A stretch of DNA of 64,000 nt, from the NCBI GenBank assembly GCA_030549175.1, contig JAUKUA010000001.1, positions 5,828,001 to 5,892,000 of the forward strand, read 5' to 3'. The notes beneath the pieces were generated by a model. That model was not told where the DNA came from and made no database searches. It worked only from the letters and a program-made list of their open reading frames with translations. A program made the translations under genes and the position numbers. This document shows, piece by piece, positions 47,201 to 57,940 of the stretch; positions within the stretch are counted from its first letter, which is position 1; each line of letters begins with the position of its first letter. The DNA is from Lasiosphaeris hirsuta. Lineage: Eukaryota > Ascomycota > Sordariomycetes > Sordariales > Lasiosphaeriaceae.

Positions 47201-47872
47201 AGCCGCTCGGCCAACAGCCGTGCCCGGTTTGCGGATAGGCTTAGCCTTGAGACCCGTTGCAGATTCTGGCATCTTTGATGATGTCTTTCCTCCAACATCG
47301 GGCGGAACAATGTTCTCTTTCTCGGGCTCCTCGAATTTGACTGTCTTTTTAGCAACTGGTTTGGCGGCTCTGTTCATGGCCATCGAGGAAGGTGGCCGAC
47401 CCCGAGTTGTCCTTTTGGGGGCTTTCGTAGCGTCTTCTTGTTCTCCGGGGTTGGTGATTTTCTTGGCGCGGGTTGTTCGGATGGGCTTGGCCGGTTCTTG
47501 AACGGCAGGCTCAACAACGGTCTTTCTAGGTCTGCCGCGGGTGGCCTTGACGGGTGCTGGGTGCTCCGCCTCTGGCTCTGGTGCCTCTGCGACCATCTTC
47601 TTGGGCCGTCCACGTGCTCTAGGCACCTTCATAGAGGGAGCGGGCGGATCTTTAACGGTGACAGTGTTTGCTTCCTCGTGGTCAGAGTCCTCGACATCGT
47701 CTGCTCGGGTCTTTCTCTTAGTTGCCGTGCTCAGGGTGCTCCCGGTACTGCGCGTGGCCTTGGCCTTGGCTGCGGCAGTGACAATTCTGGTGCTCTTGCT
47801 GGCGGGCTCAGACACGCCCTTCGCAGCTGCCCGCGCTCTGGTGATGCGCTTTGGGGGCGATTGTGGATCCAT
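44210..47872 (-). CDS. AT-hook and BRCT nuclear protein (1200 aa)
   Basis: Two exons, 47872-44892 and 44831-44210, with a 60-nt intron (GTAAGT to CTAG). It starts MDPQSPPKRITRARAAAKG. Three AT-hook-like cores lie at about residues 88-90, 113-115 and 158-160 (ARGRPKK, TRGRPRK, TRGRPPS). Residues 310-410 contain a dense array of S-P-x-K/R sites, including repeated SPFK(A/T)SLLxSPAKR units. A long acidic, disordered centre follows. A BRCT domain starts near residue 910 at LLRGAVVFVDVHTSEGADASSIF, passes the GARCVKSW motif, and ends across the intron with VGVSWVLDCERENQWLDEAPYYID. It is followed by LVPRGGARRRKSMEPRA and an unstructured tail. A single C-terminal BRCT with AT-hooks suggests a chromatin-bound checkpoint or repair factor, with microcephalin-like BRCT as the closest general description. 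I cannot name an orthologue. Confidence 0.85.
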
Positions 47873-48561
47873 CGCGAGCAGGTTTTGGCGTGTGTCGAAT
47901 TGACGTGTCGTAAATATTGGCGGTATTGGCGTGTTGGTGTGTCGAAATTATGGAAAACATGGGAGAGATCACGAACAATTCCTCATGACAAAATCGACGG
48001 CGACAGCGAGTCAACAGGGTGGTTGGGGCTGTTTACAGCAACTTGGCGGGATGAAGAGTGTCGGGGTGGAGAGGCAGCAGCGGATTTGTTGACAAACGTG
48101 ACGTTGCCCTGGGAAACCGCTAACGGCTTGGCGCATGGATGTGGGTGGCAAGGTGGGTCTGCGGGTGGATCAATGACGGAACGGCAGTTAGCCAGAGACG
48201 GGGTGGGGTAAGGGTTAGTTAGTGGTCGTTGAAAGCGTGCAGAACCTCGCACAGCGCGGGGACTTCAAGTCGCTGCTGTGGTGGGTGTCGTCTCAAACTT
48301 ATGGAATCGCAGTGGATCTATCAAGAGAACTGTGAAATAATCCTGTGGTCAAGGTGCTCCTGTTTTTGGGGGACGCTTTGGTAGTGCCATTGGGGTGAAA
48401 GATGTATCAAGATTCAAGTAGAAAAGTAAAAGCACAACTTCATCATCTGCATAGGTGGTTTGCTCAATGCCAATCCACCCAAGTCTAGTATCGTCACTTC
48501 CCATGCACAAACCAGCCGACAAATTCTAGCCATCCCCCCATGCTTCTCCAGCCTCTTGTCC
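47873..48561. other. Divergent promoter interval
   Basis: Lies between the starts of the BRCT gene (leftward, 47872) and MDM12 (rightward, 48562). No other gene is seen. Confidence 0.6.
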
Positions 48562-50001
48562 ATGTCGATCGACCTGAACTGGGAGGCGGTTACGGGAGGG
48601 CCTGATGGGCAGGAGCTGGCACACAAAATCCGTGACTTTATCCACACTAAATTCCAATCAGTGCCGCTGCCGCGCTTCATCAAGTCCGTCACCGTGCACG
48701 ACTTTGAGTTCGGATCCATTCCGCCTGAGATTAAGCTCAAGGACATAACCGACCCGCTGCCAGATTTCTACGAGGAGAACTCTGGGGACGAGGACTCTGA
48801 CGAGGAGGGACAAGATGCGGGCGACGCCCATGACGGCGGCGAGCTCCCCGATGCGCTGAGAGCTGCTGCGGAGCGGCGCCGGAGGGGCGAGGCCGGTCTC
48901 TCCGGAGCCAGGACCACCCATCTGCCACCGCACCTCAATCTCCCGACGGGCTCGTCCAGAAGCACCGCCCAACTGAACGACCTGAGCAGTCCGTTCCTCG
49001 GAGTGTCTACTCCTGGCATTCCTGGTGGGACCTCCAACATGCACTACTTCCACTCGCAGTTCGCGACTGGTCTCTCAGGTACCCAAACGCCTCTTGCCGC
49101 TGTGGCCGGCGCACACCATTTGGGCAACTCCTGGCTGGACTCTAGCCACGGCCACACCGCATCCACCCCCAGCCTCCAGCAGCAGTTCGTGCGCTACACA
49201 GGGAGCGCCGATGAGCGCCAGCCGAGTCACAGCCGCCACCCCTCGCAGAGCTCCATATCCATCATGGACTTCAACCACAACGCCTTGTCACCCAACTCAC
49301 CCGCCACCCTTTCTGTCCCAGCCGGTCTTGGTATTGGTGCCCCCCCACACCCTACCCTACGGGAGAAACATAGCGTATCAACCCTAGCCCCCACCTCTGC
49401 TGGGACATCCCGCCCCCCAACACGCGAAGCCGCGGTCCTTGCCGGATCCGCCATCACCGAGGACCACGACGGCGATGGTGCTGACGTCGAGGGCCAGGAG
49501 GACGAGACCCAGCGCCGCTTCCGCGAGCGGCGCATCGAGGACATGCAGGCCGTCTTCCACATCAAGTACGCCGGTGACATCAAGCTGCTACTGACGGCTG
49601 ACATTTTGCTCGACTACCCGATGCCGAGTTTCGTAGGCATACCGCTGCGGCTCAGCATTACGGGCTTGACGTTTGACGGTGTCGGGGTGCTAGCGCATAT
49701 CCGCAAGCGTGTGCATTTCTGCTTCTTGAGCCCTGAGGACGCTCTTGCGGCTGTAGGGGGGGAGGAAAATGTGGAAGGGGCGGGGCTAGGTCAAAGAGCC
49801 GGCCAGGGATCATCGGGGGAGGGGGCCAAGATCGGGAGTTTACTACAGGAGATAAGAGTTGAGAGTGAGATTGGGCAGCGGGAAAGTGGAAAGCAGAGTC
49901 TCAAGAATGTGAGCAAGGTAGAGAGATTTGTTCTTGAGCAGGTCAGGAGGATATTCGAAGAGGAGTTTGTTTATCCCAGCTTCTGGACATTTTTAGTCTA
50001 A
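48562..50001 (+). CDS. MDM12: ERMES complex subunit Mdm12, SMP domain
   Basis: Single-exon gene of 479 aa. The start is set at [17 protein letters not shown], the standard family N-terminus; the frame also has an ATG 34 codons earlier, which is not conserved. The SMP (synaptotagmin-like, mitochondrial, lipid-binding) domain is split by a large insert. The N-terminal part is [50 protein letters not shown]. After the disordered, Ser/Pro/His-rich insert of about 250 residues, the C-terminal part starts [41 protein letters not shown]. It ends [18 protein letters not shown]. Mdm12 bridges Mmm1 (ER) and Mdm10/Mdm34 (mitochondria) and shuttles phospholipids between the two membranes. The long insert is usual in filamentous fungi compared with the shorter yeast protein. 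The stop is only about 110 bp from the end of convergent VPS28. Confidence 0.95.
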   Translation: MSIDLNWEAVTGGPDGQELAHKIRDFIHTKFQSVPLPRFIKSVTVHDFEFGSIPPEIKLKDITDPLPDFYEENSGDEDSDEEGQDAGDAHDGGELPDALRAAAERRRRGEAGLSGARTTHLPPHLNLPTGSSRSTAQLNDLSSPFLGVSTPGIPGGTSNMHYFHSQFATGLSGTQTPLAAVAGAHHLGNSWLDSSHGHTASTPSLQQQFVRYTGSADERQPSHSRHPSQSSISIMDFNHNALSPNSPATLSVPAGLGIGAPPHPTLREKHSVSTLAPTSAGTSRPPTREAAVLAGSAITEDHDGDGADVEGQEDETQRRFRERRIEDMQAVFHIKYAGDIKLLLTADILLDYPMPSFVGIPLRLSITGLTFDGVGVLAHIRKRVHFCFLSPEDALAAVGGEENVEGAGLGQRAGQGSSGEGAKIGSLLQEIRVESEIGQRESGKQSLKNVSKVERFVLEQVRRIFEEEFVYPSFWTFLV

Positions 50002-50114
50002 GATGCCCAAACTAGAAGATGCCTCCAGCGTTCAGCACGAAGAACAACTTGACTGTGATTCTCTTGTCAAATCACTAGAAACGGAGCCTGTGAAGGTGAT
50101 CGGAAGCCGGCTTA

Positions 50115-50952
50115 TCACGAAAGGGTGCTTTTGAACCCTTGATACGCTGAGTTAATATCTAGCTCCAACTCTCTCGCCTGGTCCTCACTCAGCTCTTCTG
50201 TCGCCTTCATCTGGTTTAGTGTGATGAGCCACTGTACAATCTTGCCCCTATTCTCAAAGTCCCTATCAGTCACCTTGTTGACTGATTGAATCACGTCCGT
50301 GAGTAGTGGATGAAGCTGGTCTTTTGCCAACAAGCCGAGCCTCAATGCATCCAGGAACGTAATAAAATCCTGAGTGGCCTCCAAGATCAGCGTGCCACTT
50401 GTGCTCCCCGAGGTAGCCGGCGTTGGCGCTGCGCCCGAGGATGTGGTGACAGCAGTGGATGGCATCCCGACGCGGATTCGTTCAGTAGCGCGCGGGACCT
50501 CAAGCTACAGGGTTCAACATTATCAGCCCATGTAAATGCAACTTGGCGGTTTATAAAGTTGGTGCTTACATCCCACTCGGCCTTGAACTCTTCCAGCCCA
50601 ACAAATGCCTTTGCGACCGTCTCGTCGGCAACGAGTGACTTGTACTGCTTTAACGACCGCTCGCAGATCTCGGTGTACTCGGCTTCAGGGATGGCATCCT
50701 TCAAAAAGGCTTTCTCAAGCTCGTCAAGGGTAATTATGATGCTGAAGATCTCGGCGAGCGACTCCTGAAGGTCGCGCTCAGCGCGTGTTTCGGCAAGCTT
50801 CACCTCCTGTGCAGAACCGGGCGGTTTAGGGCTTGACATTGCCATAAGAGTGTGCAGTGAAAGCTGACCTCGTCTAGGTTGATGGTTGCTGAGAGAGTAG
50901 TGTTAGGGACATAGCTATGCGGCGTTGGCGCATAGGCCTGTCGTGGCATCAT
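50115..50952 (-). CDS. VPS28: ESCRT-I subunit Vps28
   Basis: Three exons, 50952-50869, 50806-50570 and 50504-50115, with introns of 62 and 65 nt. Product 236 aa starting MMPRQAYAPTPHSY. The first intron has the weak donor GTCAGC, but the junction gives SATINLDEEVKLAETRAERDLQES, the conserved Vps28 N-terminus. The N-terminal helical region includes ITLDELEKAFLKDAIPEAEYTEICERSLKQYKSLV. The C-terminal four-helix domain includes LILEATQDFITFLDALRLGLLAKDQLHPLL and WLITLNQMKATEELSEDQARELELDINSAYQGF. A Thr/Ser/Gly/Ala linker lies between them. Vps28 joins Vps23 and Vps37 in ESCRT-I on endosomes, links to ESCRT-II/III, and helps sort ubiquitinated cargo into multivesicular bodies; in fungi it also feeds the Rim/Pal pH pathway. 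The N-terminus is short and could extend if an upstream exon exists. Confidence 0.92.
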
Positions 50953-51311
50953 CTCGAAGTTTTGGTAGTGAGTCCTCGGGAGCACATCATAGCAGCCTAG
51001 GAGGGGCAACTTGAGGTTAGGTTGCGAATTGATGGAAGCTTTGGGGGGGGGGTGGACAACGGCTGACCCACTCCAGGCAACTCCATCATGGGGAAGTTCC
51101 CTGCCCGCGCGGCAAAATGCTCACCGCCCTGGACATGTCCCATGCAAGTCACAAAAAAAGCCAAGCAGCCCCCCACCCGATAAGGGACCCGATAAGGCCC
51201 CTAGCAACTTGGAAGAAAAAAAGTTTGGAGGGTCAGGAACGGCGACCGAGTCTTTGCTGCGCAGCGGATTGTTCGGTTTGAGTCACCATCAACACCCAAT
51301 TCTCGCCCACA
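50953..51311. other. Divergent promoter interval of VPS28 and NOC2
   Basis: 359 bp with a short G-run near 51043 and two close copies of the word CCGATAAGG near 51177-51198. No gene is seen. Confidence 0.55.
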
Positions 51312-53681
51312 ATGGCCCCCACGAAAAAGAACCTGAAGGCGACCAAGAAGTTCGAGAAGAAGCATCTCAAGGGTGTTTTGGAAAAGCGGAAGACCAAGCA
51401 AAAGATCAACCAACGCCATCAGCTCTTGGAAAAGAAGAAGGAGAAGAAGACCAGAGACGATGAGTTCTACAAAGGCGCTGCCGCCGAGGGCGAAGATGGT
51501 GTGCCGATTCCTGTCGTCAAGGCGAAGCCTGGCAAGAAAGCAGCCGAGATGAGCGTCGACGACTTCTTCAAGGGTGGCTTCGAGATTCTCGACAAGGAAC
51601 AACCAGCCAAGAAGAAGGCAGCGGCTGGTAAGCTGGGGAAGCGCAAGCGGGGAGAGGCTGAGCCCAAGGAAGATAGCTCAGAAGCCAGCGGTGCTGAGGG
51701 TTCGGGTGATGACGAGGTCTTGAGCAGCGAGGGCGAAGGCGACGACGACGACGAGCTGGGCATGTCGAAGGGCGCCATGGCGGAGCTTGCCAAGAATGAT
51801 CCCGAGTTCTACAAGTTCTTGCAAGAGAATGACCCCGAGGCGCTAGAGTTCGACGAGAACGCCGACTTCGCTGAGATTGACGATCTGAGCGGCAGCGACG
51901 AGGATGACGAGGATGATGAGGAGCAACCGAAGAAGAAGCAGAAGAAGGCGAAGAAGACTGCAACAGCCGAAGAAAGTCGTGATCTTACCCCAGCCATGAT
52001 CGCCAAGTGGAAGCAGACAATGGCAGAAACACACTCCCTCAGAGCGGCTCGCCAGGTCGTCATTGCCTTCCGGTGTGCCGCCTACCTGAACGAGACCGAC
52101 GAAGATAGCGCGCAGCGATATAGCATTACAGATCCGGATGCCTTCCACGATATCTTGGTTGTCGCACTCAAGCAAATCCCCGAGGTCCTGCAGCATCATC
52201 TGCCGGTCAAGGAGTCCGCCAGCGGCAAGGTATACGTCCACACCGACACCAAGAAGTTCAAGACTCTATCCATGCTGGTGAAGAGCTTTGCTTCCTCCAT
52301 CATCCGCCTGCTTGGCACCTTATCAGACGAGGCGACACTTAAACTCACACTTTCTGCCCTTGCACCGCTGCTTCCTTATCTTCTTTCCTTCAGAAAACTC
52401 CTGAAGGTCTTGATTAAGACTGCTGTCGCCTTTTGGTCCCAAACTGCTAGTACCGAGACTACCAGGATAACAGCATTCATCGTCCTACGGAGGACGATGG
52501 TTATCGGCGACAAGGGTGTCAGGGAAGCCGTTCTTAAGTCGGCATACCAGGGCCTTGTCCAGGGCAGCCGGCTCACGAATATCAACACAATCCAGGGTAT
52601 CAACTTGATGAAGAACTCTGCTGCCGAGCTGTGGGGTATCGATGGGCCTCTTGGTTACACTACGGCCTTCAGCTTTATCCGGCAGTTGGCTATTCATCTC
52701 CGCAATAGTATTGTCAACAACAAGAACGACTCGTTCCGGAACGTCTACAACTGGCAATATTTGCATTCTCTCGATTTTTGGTCTTGCGTGCTCTCGGAGC
52801 ACTGCAGCCCTCTCAAGGAGGCCGAGGCCGGCAAGGAAAGCCAACTGAAGCTCCTCATCTACCCCCTCGTCCAGGTGACTCTGGGCGCCATGCGCCTCAT
52901 CCCTACGGCACTCTACTTCCCCCTCCGCTTCCAGCTCATCCGCTCCCTCCTGCGCCTATCGCGCGCCACTGACACGTACATCCCCTTAGCTTCGGTCCTA
53001 CTCGAGGTCCTGAACTCGGCGGAGATGAAGAAGCCGCCCAAGTCATCGACCCTCAAGCCGATCGATTTCCTTGTCGCCTACAAGGCGCCCAAATCGTATC
53101 TACGGACGCGGGTCTACCAGGACGGCATCGGTGAGCAGATTGTCGAGCTGTTCTCTGAGTACTTTGTGCTCTGGGCTCGCAGCATTGCGTTCCCTGAGTT
53201 CTCCCTGCCGGTTGTCATCATGCTCAAGCGCTGGCTCAAGGACAGCCGCAAGAAGACGAGCGGAAACAAGAACGGCAAATTCGCGTCGACGCTCATGCTG
53301 CTCGCGCAAAAGCTGGAGGCCAACGCGAAGTTCATCGAGGAGCGCCGCGCAAAGGTTGACTTCGCGCCTAACAACAGGGCGCAAGTGGATGTATTCCTCA
53401 AGGACTTTGACTGGGAAAAGACGCCACTTGGAGCGTTTGTGGTTGGCCAGCGTAAGCAGAGGGCTGAGAGGCAAAAGATAATGGAGCAGGTAAGGAAGGA
53501 CGAAGCGCGCAAGCGGAAACAGGATGAGAAAGACGAGCTGTCAGGCGAGGTCGCTAATGGGGAGGATATGGATGCTGAGGATAGCGATGACCAGGATATC
53601 GATCTTGTGAATGGGTCCGATGAGGAGGACGACGAGGAGCTTAGTGAGGCAGAAGAGGATGACGATAGACTGGTAATGTAG
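51312..53681 (+). CDS. NOC2: Nucleolar complex protein 2 (Noc2)
   Basis: Single-exon gene of 789 aa. The first 230 residues are strongly charged: a basic N-terminus (KKFEKKHLKG, RKTKQKINQRHQ) and long Asp/Glu-rich tracts with KKKQKKAKK. The Noc2 core begins near residue 240 with the LTPAMIAKWKQTMAETHSLRAARQVVIAFRCAAYLN block. It continues through helical repeats such as TLKLTLSALAPLLPYLLSFRKLLKVLIKTAV and the family hallmark NIQGINLMKNSAAELWGI-type segment (here NTIQGINLMKNSAAELWGI). The block LIYPLVQVTLGAMRLIPTALYFPLRFQLIRSLLRLS is also diagnostic. The C-terminus is acidic. In the nucleolus Noc2 pairs with Noc1 and then Noc3 to move pre-60S ribosomal particles through maturation and export. 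Length and domain match the family. The 3' end is convergent with the MIL1-like gene. Confidence 0.96.
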   Translation: MAPTKKNLKATKKFEKKHLKGVLEKRKTKQKINQRHQLLEKKKEKKTRDDEFYKGAAAEGEDGVPIPVVKAKPGKKAAEMSVDDFFKGGFEILDKEQPAKKKAAAGKLGKRKRGEAEPKEDSSEASGAEGSGDDEVLSSEGEGDDDDELGMSKGAMAELAKNDPEFYKFLQENDPEALEFDENADFAEIDDLSGSDEDDEDDEEQPKKKQKKAKKTATAEESRDLTPAMIAKWKQTMAETHSLRAARQVVIAFRCAAYLNETDEDSAQRYSITDPDAFHDILVVALKQIPEVLQHHLPVKESASGKVYVHTDTKKFKTLSMLVKSFASSIIRLLGTLSDEATLKLTLSALAPLLPYLLSFRKLLKVLIKTAVAFWSQTASTETTRITAFIVLRRTMVIGDKGVREAVLKSAYQGLVQGSRLTNINTIQGINLMKNSAAELWGIDGPLGYTTAFSFIRQLAIHLRNSIVNNKNDSFRNVYNWQYLHSLDFWSCVLSEHCSPLKEAEAGKESQLKLLIYPLVQVTLGAMRLIPTALYFPLRFQLIRSLLRLSRATDTYIPLASVLLEVLNSAEMKKPPKSSTLKPIDFLVAYKAPKSYLRTRVYQDGIGEQIVELFSEYFVLWARSIAFPEFSLPVVIMLKRWLKDSRKKTSGNKNGKFASTLMLLAQKLEANAKFIEERRAKVDFAPNNRAQVDVFLKDFDWEKTPLGAFVVGQRKQRAERQKIMEQVRKDEARKRKQDEKDELSGEVANGEDMDAEDSDDQDIDLVNGSDEEDDEELSEAEEDDDRLVM

Positions 53682-53811
53682 AAGCCGTGCGGGAATACCC
53701 GTTCTTGCTTTCGTAAGCCGAGAAAATAACACTTGATCCGGAATTGGAATGAACTTCCATTGACTTGTTTTGTTGTCTTTTTCAAAAGCGGCAATGCGTT
53801 TATTCTTATGT

Positions 53812-56366
53812 TTAAGGCGAGTACAGGTATTGATCCTCAATAGGGATGGGCTCGACATAGGCAAAGTCACCGTCGCTGTCGTTGTCGACCATCTTAATCC
53901 CAAACCCTTCGTCCTCATCCTCATCCTTGTGTTTATCAACAATAGGCTTGTTCCGTATGTTCCGTTCGTGCGAAGGACCAAACACCTGAGGCACCAGGGG
54001 GTCGACCGACCCCCTTTGATGTTCACCATACGCAGGCGAGTTCCGCGGCTGCGGTATTCCGTCTATTTTTGGCCTCAGCGCCATGTCTCGAGCAGTACCG
54101 AGGTATTTCAAATTGGGCTGCTCCATGGAAATGGTTTTGAACTTACTCGGCTCATACCCCAAAGGGTCCGTCGGTGACGGGAAAGCCGTGGCTGGCGCGG
54201 GTATCGTGATAGATCGAGCTAGAGGGTCTCGGCGCAGGGCAACCCCCGAAGACGGCTCAATGCCGGCCCCTAAAGGATCGCTGGTTGGGAGGCTCGATGT
54301 TACCGCCCTGGTGACGGCCGTGCGTTGCTTCTCCCGCTGTGGGCTTTGCGGGAATTCTGGAGGTGGCGGCCCAGCTGGTATTGAACGTTGCTGTATCGGT
54401 GCTTGCCTCGCGGGCTTGGGGGGCCCTTCGATAGTCAAGTGGTCCAGCTCAATAAGGGTTCCAACCTGGTTGCGGTCCGCATCCTCAAGCGTAATTGCAT
54501 CCTCGTCCTTTCCGATCGGCTCAGTGGCCGCGCCCTTAGCGATGGGAAACTCGCATCGAGCTAGGATTTTCTCGATAAGGTTGGGATACCGTAGATGCCC
54601 CTGAACCTCCTCGCTCAAGTCGAGGTTCTCAACACCGTCAATGTTTTCGATCTCCTGTAGGCCAGCAATGCCGAGCTGGATAGATGTGGCACGGTATAAG
54701 AACGCGAGAAGGTAGTCATTTTCCGAGTAGACGTTGAATATCTTGCCTGACACCACACTGCGCATCGCCATCCAGTTACTCCTATTAGACGGCACCGGGG
54801 CTCCGATGAAGACAACCGTCTCCACAAGGCCAAATGCTCGCTGCTTCGCCAAAGAGCGGAGGCAAGAGTAAATAGTTCTTGCTCCAAGGGAATAGCCAAC
54901 CAACGTCACCGGCCGCTCACCCTGAACTCTGTTGATCAAGGCGTCTGCGAGGATCTCTCCCGCTTTTTCGGACCGGTTTTTGGCGAGGTTGAAAGGATTA
55001 TCAATACTTGATGCCACTGATAAGAGGTAGGTCGGCCATAGGGCGGACCACAAGGTTGCTAAAACAGTGCGTTTGAGGATCTCCATCTTTACGTAACTCC
55101 AGGCATAAGAAGAAATGAGTTCCTCCAGAGACTTGCCCAGCGCCAGAAGACTCTTCATCTCATATCGGAGGGCGAAGACCTCCGAGTCGTCCCCAAGGAG
55201 TCGCCAGGGCTTCGTGATGTCATCGGGGCAGTTGAGCCAGCCGTTTACACCGATTGTCACGCGTAGACGGCGCCCCTTTTGCCCACCTCTCTTTGAGCCC
55301 CGATCTTCTTCCAGGGGGATGAAGCGGAAGTCCTCAACCTCTCGGGCGTACTGGTCAACCATCTCCCCCTAAGGCCAAGGGTCAGCGTTGAGAAGGTCCA
55401 GAGATTGTGCTAACTTACCGTCATTGTCCCGCCCAGTGCCCCAAATAGGGTACCGACGAGGGCGCCATTCATCCAGAAAATCCCCAAGAAGCTGGCAACA
55501 CCCCCCAAGCCAACCGAGCCCATGATGCCACCAATTGCACCGGCTACCACGGGTGCTGCGAGACCGCCTGTTATTCCGACAATGGCTGCACCTGCGACGG
55601 AAGCAAGGCCAACTTTCCAGTACCTACTCGTCTGATTATCTTGCTTCCGCTTCTGGGCCTCGGCCTCGGCAGACATGGGTTGATTCTTTTGCTGGCGAGC
55701 AGCCTCGGCCGATGTTTCCAGCAACGAGGTCGCAATCTCGGCTTCCTCGGTGTTCAAGACCGAAAGGGGTATCTCCAGCGCCGAGGCCAGATGGACCGCC
55801 AACACCCTTGACTCGGCCGAATACTTGCCCGCGGACAAGAGCAACAGCAGCACACAGCTCAAGGCCTCCTCGCGGTCCTCGGCGGCGATTGTTACTAGCC
55901 GCGTCGGGATCGGGTGGAACGAGGCCTGCAGGGTTGCGACGGCCTGGGCGCGCTCGGCCTCGGCGCCTTCGACGTTGCCGCCAGGGTCGCGGAAGTCAAT
56001 GAGATTCTCGCCGGCGGCGGGAACCTCGATACGGCGCCGGGCGATGAGTTCTGTCCGCTTCCGGCGCTGCTCGACGATCTTGGCGTCGTCAGGGGCCGAC
56101 AGGGCCTCTCTCAGCTTTCCAATGAGGCCGCCGCGCCACGTGTCAAAGTGGGCGAGGGCCTCGGCGCGCAGACGAACGAGCTCCGGGCCGGGAGCCGGGT
56201 GAGACCCATCGCCGCTGCTATCATTGTCTCCGTAGGGCGGTGAGCCTAGCTCAATATGCGAGCGCATCCGTTGTGCGATTTCGGTGATGAGTGTGTACAG
56301 TGCCTTGCGCCTGGCGAGATTGAGGACGATGAGCAACTGGCTCGGGTCAGTTGCGAGTGGGGGCAT
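53812..56366 (-). CDS. DUF726 / Mil1-like alpha/beta-hydrolase protein (834 aa)
   Basis: Two exons, 56366-55419 and 55368-53812, with a 50-nt intron (GTAAGT to TTAG, phase 0). The N-terminal 250 residues are helical. A Gly/Ala-rich hydrophobic segment at about residues 255-313 (VASVAGAAIVGITGGLAAPVVAGAIGG region) could insert in or lie on a membrane and is a family hallmark. The DUF726 domain follows: VTIGVNGWLNCPDDITKPWRLL, ALRYEMKSLLALG, and the hydrolase elbow RPVTLVGYSLGARTIYSCLRSL with the nucleophile-type Ser in G-Y-S-L-G. The block AFGLVETVVFIGAPVPSN is also family-typical. The last 270 residues are disordered with Ser/Pro-rich linkers and acidic ends. Yeast Mil1 (YFL034W) binds the AP-1 mu2 adaptin at the trans-Golgi. 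Hydrolase activity is inferred from the elbow only. The gene converges with NOC2, stops 130 bp apart. Confidence 0.9.
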
Positions 56367-57940
56367 AGCGATCGATTCCTGTGGGGGACGTGTTGTGCAT
56401 CAATGACTCAGCTGCTGTCTGGTCTAACGATCTAAGGATGCTAGGAGAGAACAGGAAAAATAGGAACAATCCACAAGTTTGATGTGTTGGGCCGACTTTC
56501 ACTGCCAAGACCCCCTCCCATCCAAGGACGCCAGGCAGCAGCGTATCTCAGCCTCAAACCTACGCGTTGTTGGTTTCCATGATCGCCCAGCAGCGCATTT
56601 TCTTTGTCTACCTAAAGGAGTAGGGTGCATTGAGCCCAATTTACCTAAGTAAAATGTTACCGGTGCTTTTCCATTCAATTCGTACAGGCTCGCAAGCTAT
56701 GTGTCGATGCAACCATGTGTCTATCATTACTTGAGGCTTGAGCTTATCTCCTCAGATGAAGTCAGGCTTGTCTAAATGCAACTTGAACAAGATAGTAATC
56801 CTTGTAGTCCTTCCTAGTGCAAGTAATTGGACCCGGAGGATGCTGAGCTTCCATGGCTTCCTTGCTCTCCTCACCGACCAGTCTCTCTCACCGCACCTCC
56901 TCTGAATACCACATAGCTGGCAAATCGTGTCAATCACGGCTGGCTTGGCTGGATCCGATGTTTCGGTCTGCCAAGCCCGGCTAACCGGAGACCCGCCCGG
57001 AATGCGGGCGGGTAACGAGCAAGACGGGTCCGGACTAGCCCGGTCATCTTTCCGGGATAGACCTAGTGCCAGGTGGAGAGCAAATGCATGTTGGGCAGCC
57101 ATACAGCCACCGCCCTGAGTAATCTCTCCCCATCAAAGGGCCGCCAGCCACATTTCCATTGGCCTCAGGCCTGGCGGTGAGCCTAACGCAGCGAAATACG
57201 ATTACCTAACACGAAGAAAAGCAAAGTATCACCAAAAGTTCTCAAGCACGGATTACGGATTAGGTCAAGGGTCCATGACGGAAGGCAGAACCGAGGACAC
57301 GGGATTAGCCCCCGCCAAGATTCTTGGCACCTGACACCCCCCCCCCCGCTCCCCTGGCGACTTTCTTGGCTCTCTTGGCTCTCGCGCATCTCTCCTTCCT
57401 ACTGCACTTTGCACAGCAAAAACCACAAAATTTCCAAACAACAAGCGCAATCAGCTCCTCGGACGGATGCCCTCAGCCCTGATACCGAGGGCGCTCTACA
57501 CACCAGTCGAAATGCTCGACAATGTCTGTTGGTAAGTGGCGTCTCCCATCTCCCGCTGAAGTTCCCTAGTTGAGGCTCTTGGCTTCTTGGCTAGCCAAGA
57601 TCTTCGCCAAGCCTGGGGTAAGCAAACGCACCGGGTACTGACGTCTCACAGCCGTCGATGAGATCCGCAATGTCGTGTGCGTATCCATCTCCAATTATTA
57701 TAAAGACATCTTCCATCCCTTCTTTTCGTCCAAAATTGGCGCTGAGAAGTCCTGCCCTGCTGCTGTCGTTTGCCATTTGCCCACCTTCCCGCTGGCCAAG
57801 CCAGCCACCTCCGTGCTGTGCGACTTGTCCGAATTGCATCGCGAATCGCGATCCACGATCTGCGTCTTGGCCCCGACTTGGCATCCACCTCGACTCTCAA
57901 CCTTGCAGCCTGCTTTTTACCAACCGGTTGGGCTAACTAG
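56367..57940. other. Intergenic and possible 5' exons of the RING gene
   Basis: Left part is the promoter of the MIL1-like gene. A perfect 8-bp hairpin (ACCCGCCC-GGAATGC-GGGCGGGT) lies at 56991-57013 and a run of 11 C at 57337-57347. The right part, from about 57480, should contain the missing first exon of the PA-TM-RING gene. Consensus donors occur at 57531 and about 57615 but I could not fix the exon. Confidence 0.4.

Noticed and set aside
47438..48211. 257-codon plus-strand frame
   Set aside because: Antisense to the N-terminal part of the BRCT gene with no recognisable domain.
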